7,217 nucleotides of DNA from Spirochaetia bacterium (GTDB lineage: Bacteria; Spirochaetota; Spirochaetia; Treponematales; Breznakiellaceae). Shown here piece by piece: positions 6,387 through 7,217 of the stretch. The DNA lies in assembly GCA_025997655.1 (NCBI GenBank), contig BNUW01000124.1, positions 1-7,217 on the forward strand. The letters are read 5' to 3'. Position 1 is the stretch's first letter; the number at the start of each line of letters is the position of its first letter. The translations under genes were made by a program, and so were the position numbers. The notes under the pieces are model-generated. The model made no database searches, was not told the origin of the DNA, and saw only the letters and a list, made by a program, of their open reading frames with translations.

Positions 6387-7217
6387 TTATTTATCATCTT
6401 TTGCGTCGTCCATAAGCATTTGCTTGTCACATTCATCAATAACATATTGAGGCACCAACTGATACTCGCATGGATTCAATTGATAAATATAATCATTTTC
6501 AATGTGAAATGCCTCATTAATGAATTTTGCAATTATTGTTGATTCCGTCTTACTTAAATCATCACCAACAAAAATACGAAACAAATGCAGTTTTTCATAA
6601 TTGCTGGAAGTTTCGTTGTAAAGTTTTTTTATTGCAATATCATCTTTGACAACTTTCAGCATCTCCTTATAATTAAAGGCAGGAATTTTAGCAACTATTT
6701 CTGTTGAAGCGCTATCAATTTCATTTTGTGTCATTTTCGTCTGTTCGTTATTTAGGTAGTGTGGAACATCGCGTTTGTGAAGCAAATTAGAAATTAGATG
6801 ATATGGAGCATTCTTTTCATTTATTACTTCATAATACCTTCTTAAATACACCAGTTTTGTAATATTGTTAATATTTTTATTGATATTTTCATTGCAGATA
6901 TCGATAAAAGTTTTTATGTTATCTTTCTCAATTGCTTTTTCTGTCAAATTTCCGTGAGTGTTTTCTAAAAACCAAGTTGAGGGAACATCAAATCTATCTC
7001 TATGATGAAAAACCATATCAATAATCGGCTCAAAATCATGGGTAAGTAGGAGAACCGTCTTTCCACTTAAAGCCTTATCGCCTTTTTTGAACAACATATC
7101 AATTATTGCATATTTTTTGTTTTTATCGAACGAAGATATAGGATCATCAAGAATTATTAAATCAGCATTACTTTTAAGCGCATCGTACATAAACAAAACG
7201 ATAGAAAAGGCATTACG
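6387..7217 (-). CDS. ABC-type ATPase of the AAA_13 kind (SMC/PrrC/RloC-like), C-terminal part; truncated by the window edge
   Basis: The frame is open to the right edge (276 residues visible), so the Walker A motif and probably most of the protein lie outside. The first residues, RNAFSIVLFMYDAL, are what normally follows the ABC signature (LSxGE) in this group. Then come Walker B LIILDD (20-25 from the edge), a PISSFD D-loop (26-31) and the H-loop LLLTHD (56-61). The remaining ~215 residues are mostly helical with no membrane segment and include LRRYYE (about 125-130) and LISNLLHKRD. Such ATPases couple DNA or phage sensing to an effector and often sit with R-M genes; PrrC and RloC carry a C-terminal anticodon nuclease. 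An R-x3-E is present here (126/130), but a His at the PrrC-like spacing is not evident, so that activity should not be assumed. The gene is AT-rich like the membrane-protein gene downstream, which suggests that the two travel together. It stops 37-38 nt before the 51-codon gene. Confidence 0.85.
   Translation of the reverse strand, partial: RNAFSIVLFMYDALKSNADLIILDDPISSFDKNKKYAIIDMLFKKGDKALSGKTVLLLTHDFEPIIDMVFHHRDRFDVPSTWFLENTHGNLTEKAIEKDNIKTFIDICNENINKNINNITKLVYLRRYYEVINEKNAPYHLISNLLHKRDVPHYLNNEQTKMTQNEIDSASTEIVAKIPAFNYKEMLKVVKDDIAIKKLYNETSSNYEKLHLFRIFVGDDLSKTESTIIAKFINEAFHIENDYIYQLNPCEYQLVPQYVIDECDKQMLMDDAKDDK

Noticed and set aside
6387..7217. Calling the ATPase an anticodon nuclease (PrrC/RloC) because of LRRYYE
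   Set aside because: One R-x3-E is easy to find by chance in a Lys/Arg/Glu-rich helical region. The His at PrrC-like spacing is not visible and the N-terminal part is outside the window.
1..7217. CRISPR array, tRNA or rRNA gene
   Set aside because: No regularly spaced repeats, cloverleaf-like segments or conserved ribosomal RNA stretches were seen; almost all bases are coding.

Overview
The window is a minus-strand gene cluster built around a type III restriction-modification (R-M) system. Read in the direction of transcription (right to left) it holds: the 3' part of a large ABC-type (AAA_13-like) ATPase gene that runs off the right edge; a 51-codon gene whose first 16 codons nearly copy the start of mod; a 498-residue protein with two membrane segments; the type III methyltransferase gene mod, interrupted by an in-frame TAA at codon 31; a 39-codon gene; the type III helicase-nuclease gene res; and gene scraps, including a frameshifted piece resembling a tyrosine recombinase, up to the left edge. 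No convincing protein gene is seen on the plus strand.

The genes are tightly packed. The ATPase stop lies 37 nt before the 51-codon gene, which ends 4 nt before the 498-residue gene. That gene overlaps mod by 11 nt, and the 39-codon gene overlaps res by 11 nt. This points to one operon with translational coupling. The only sizeable non-coding gap (about 96 nt, between mod and the 39-codon gene) is mostly filled by a long imperfect hairpin made of 9-nt units.

Base composition is mosaic. The ATPase and membrane-protein genes are clearly AT-rich. The mod ends and the 51-codon gene are GC-richer, and the middle of mod (target recognition region) is AT-rich again. The 48-nt direct repeats flanking the membrane-protein gene suggest that it entered, or could leave, by recombination between copies of the mod 5' end.

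As it stands, the R-M system looks damaged. Mod would lose its DPPY catalytic motif unless the stop is read through, and Res appears to have lost its extreme C-terminus at the junction with the downstream scraps. Helicase and nuclease motifs of Res are intact. The host cannot be named from the sequence. The Mod/Res type and the recombinase-like fragment remind me of host-associated spirochaetes (Treponema-like), but this is an impression from memory. The most interesting parts are the unrecognised membrane protein beside the ABC-type ATPase, the two small genes, and the interrupted mod.
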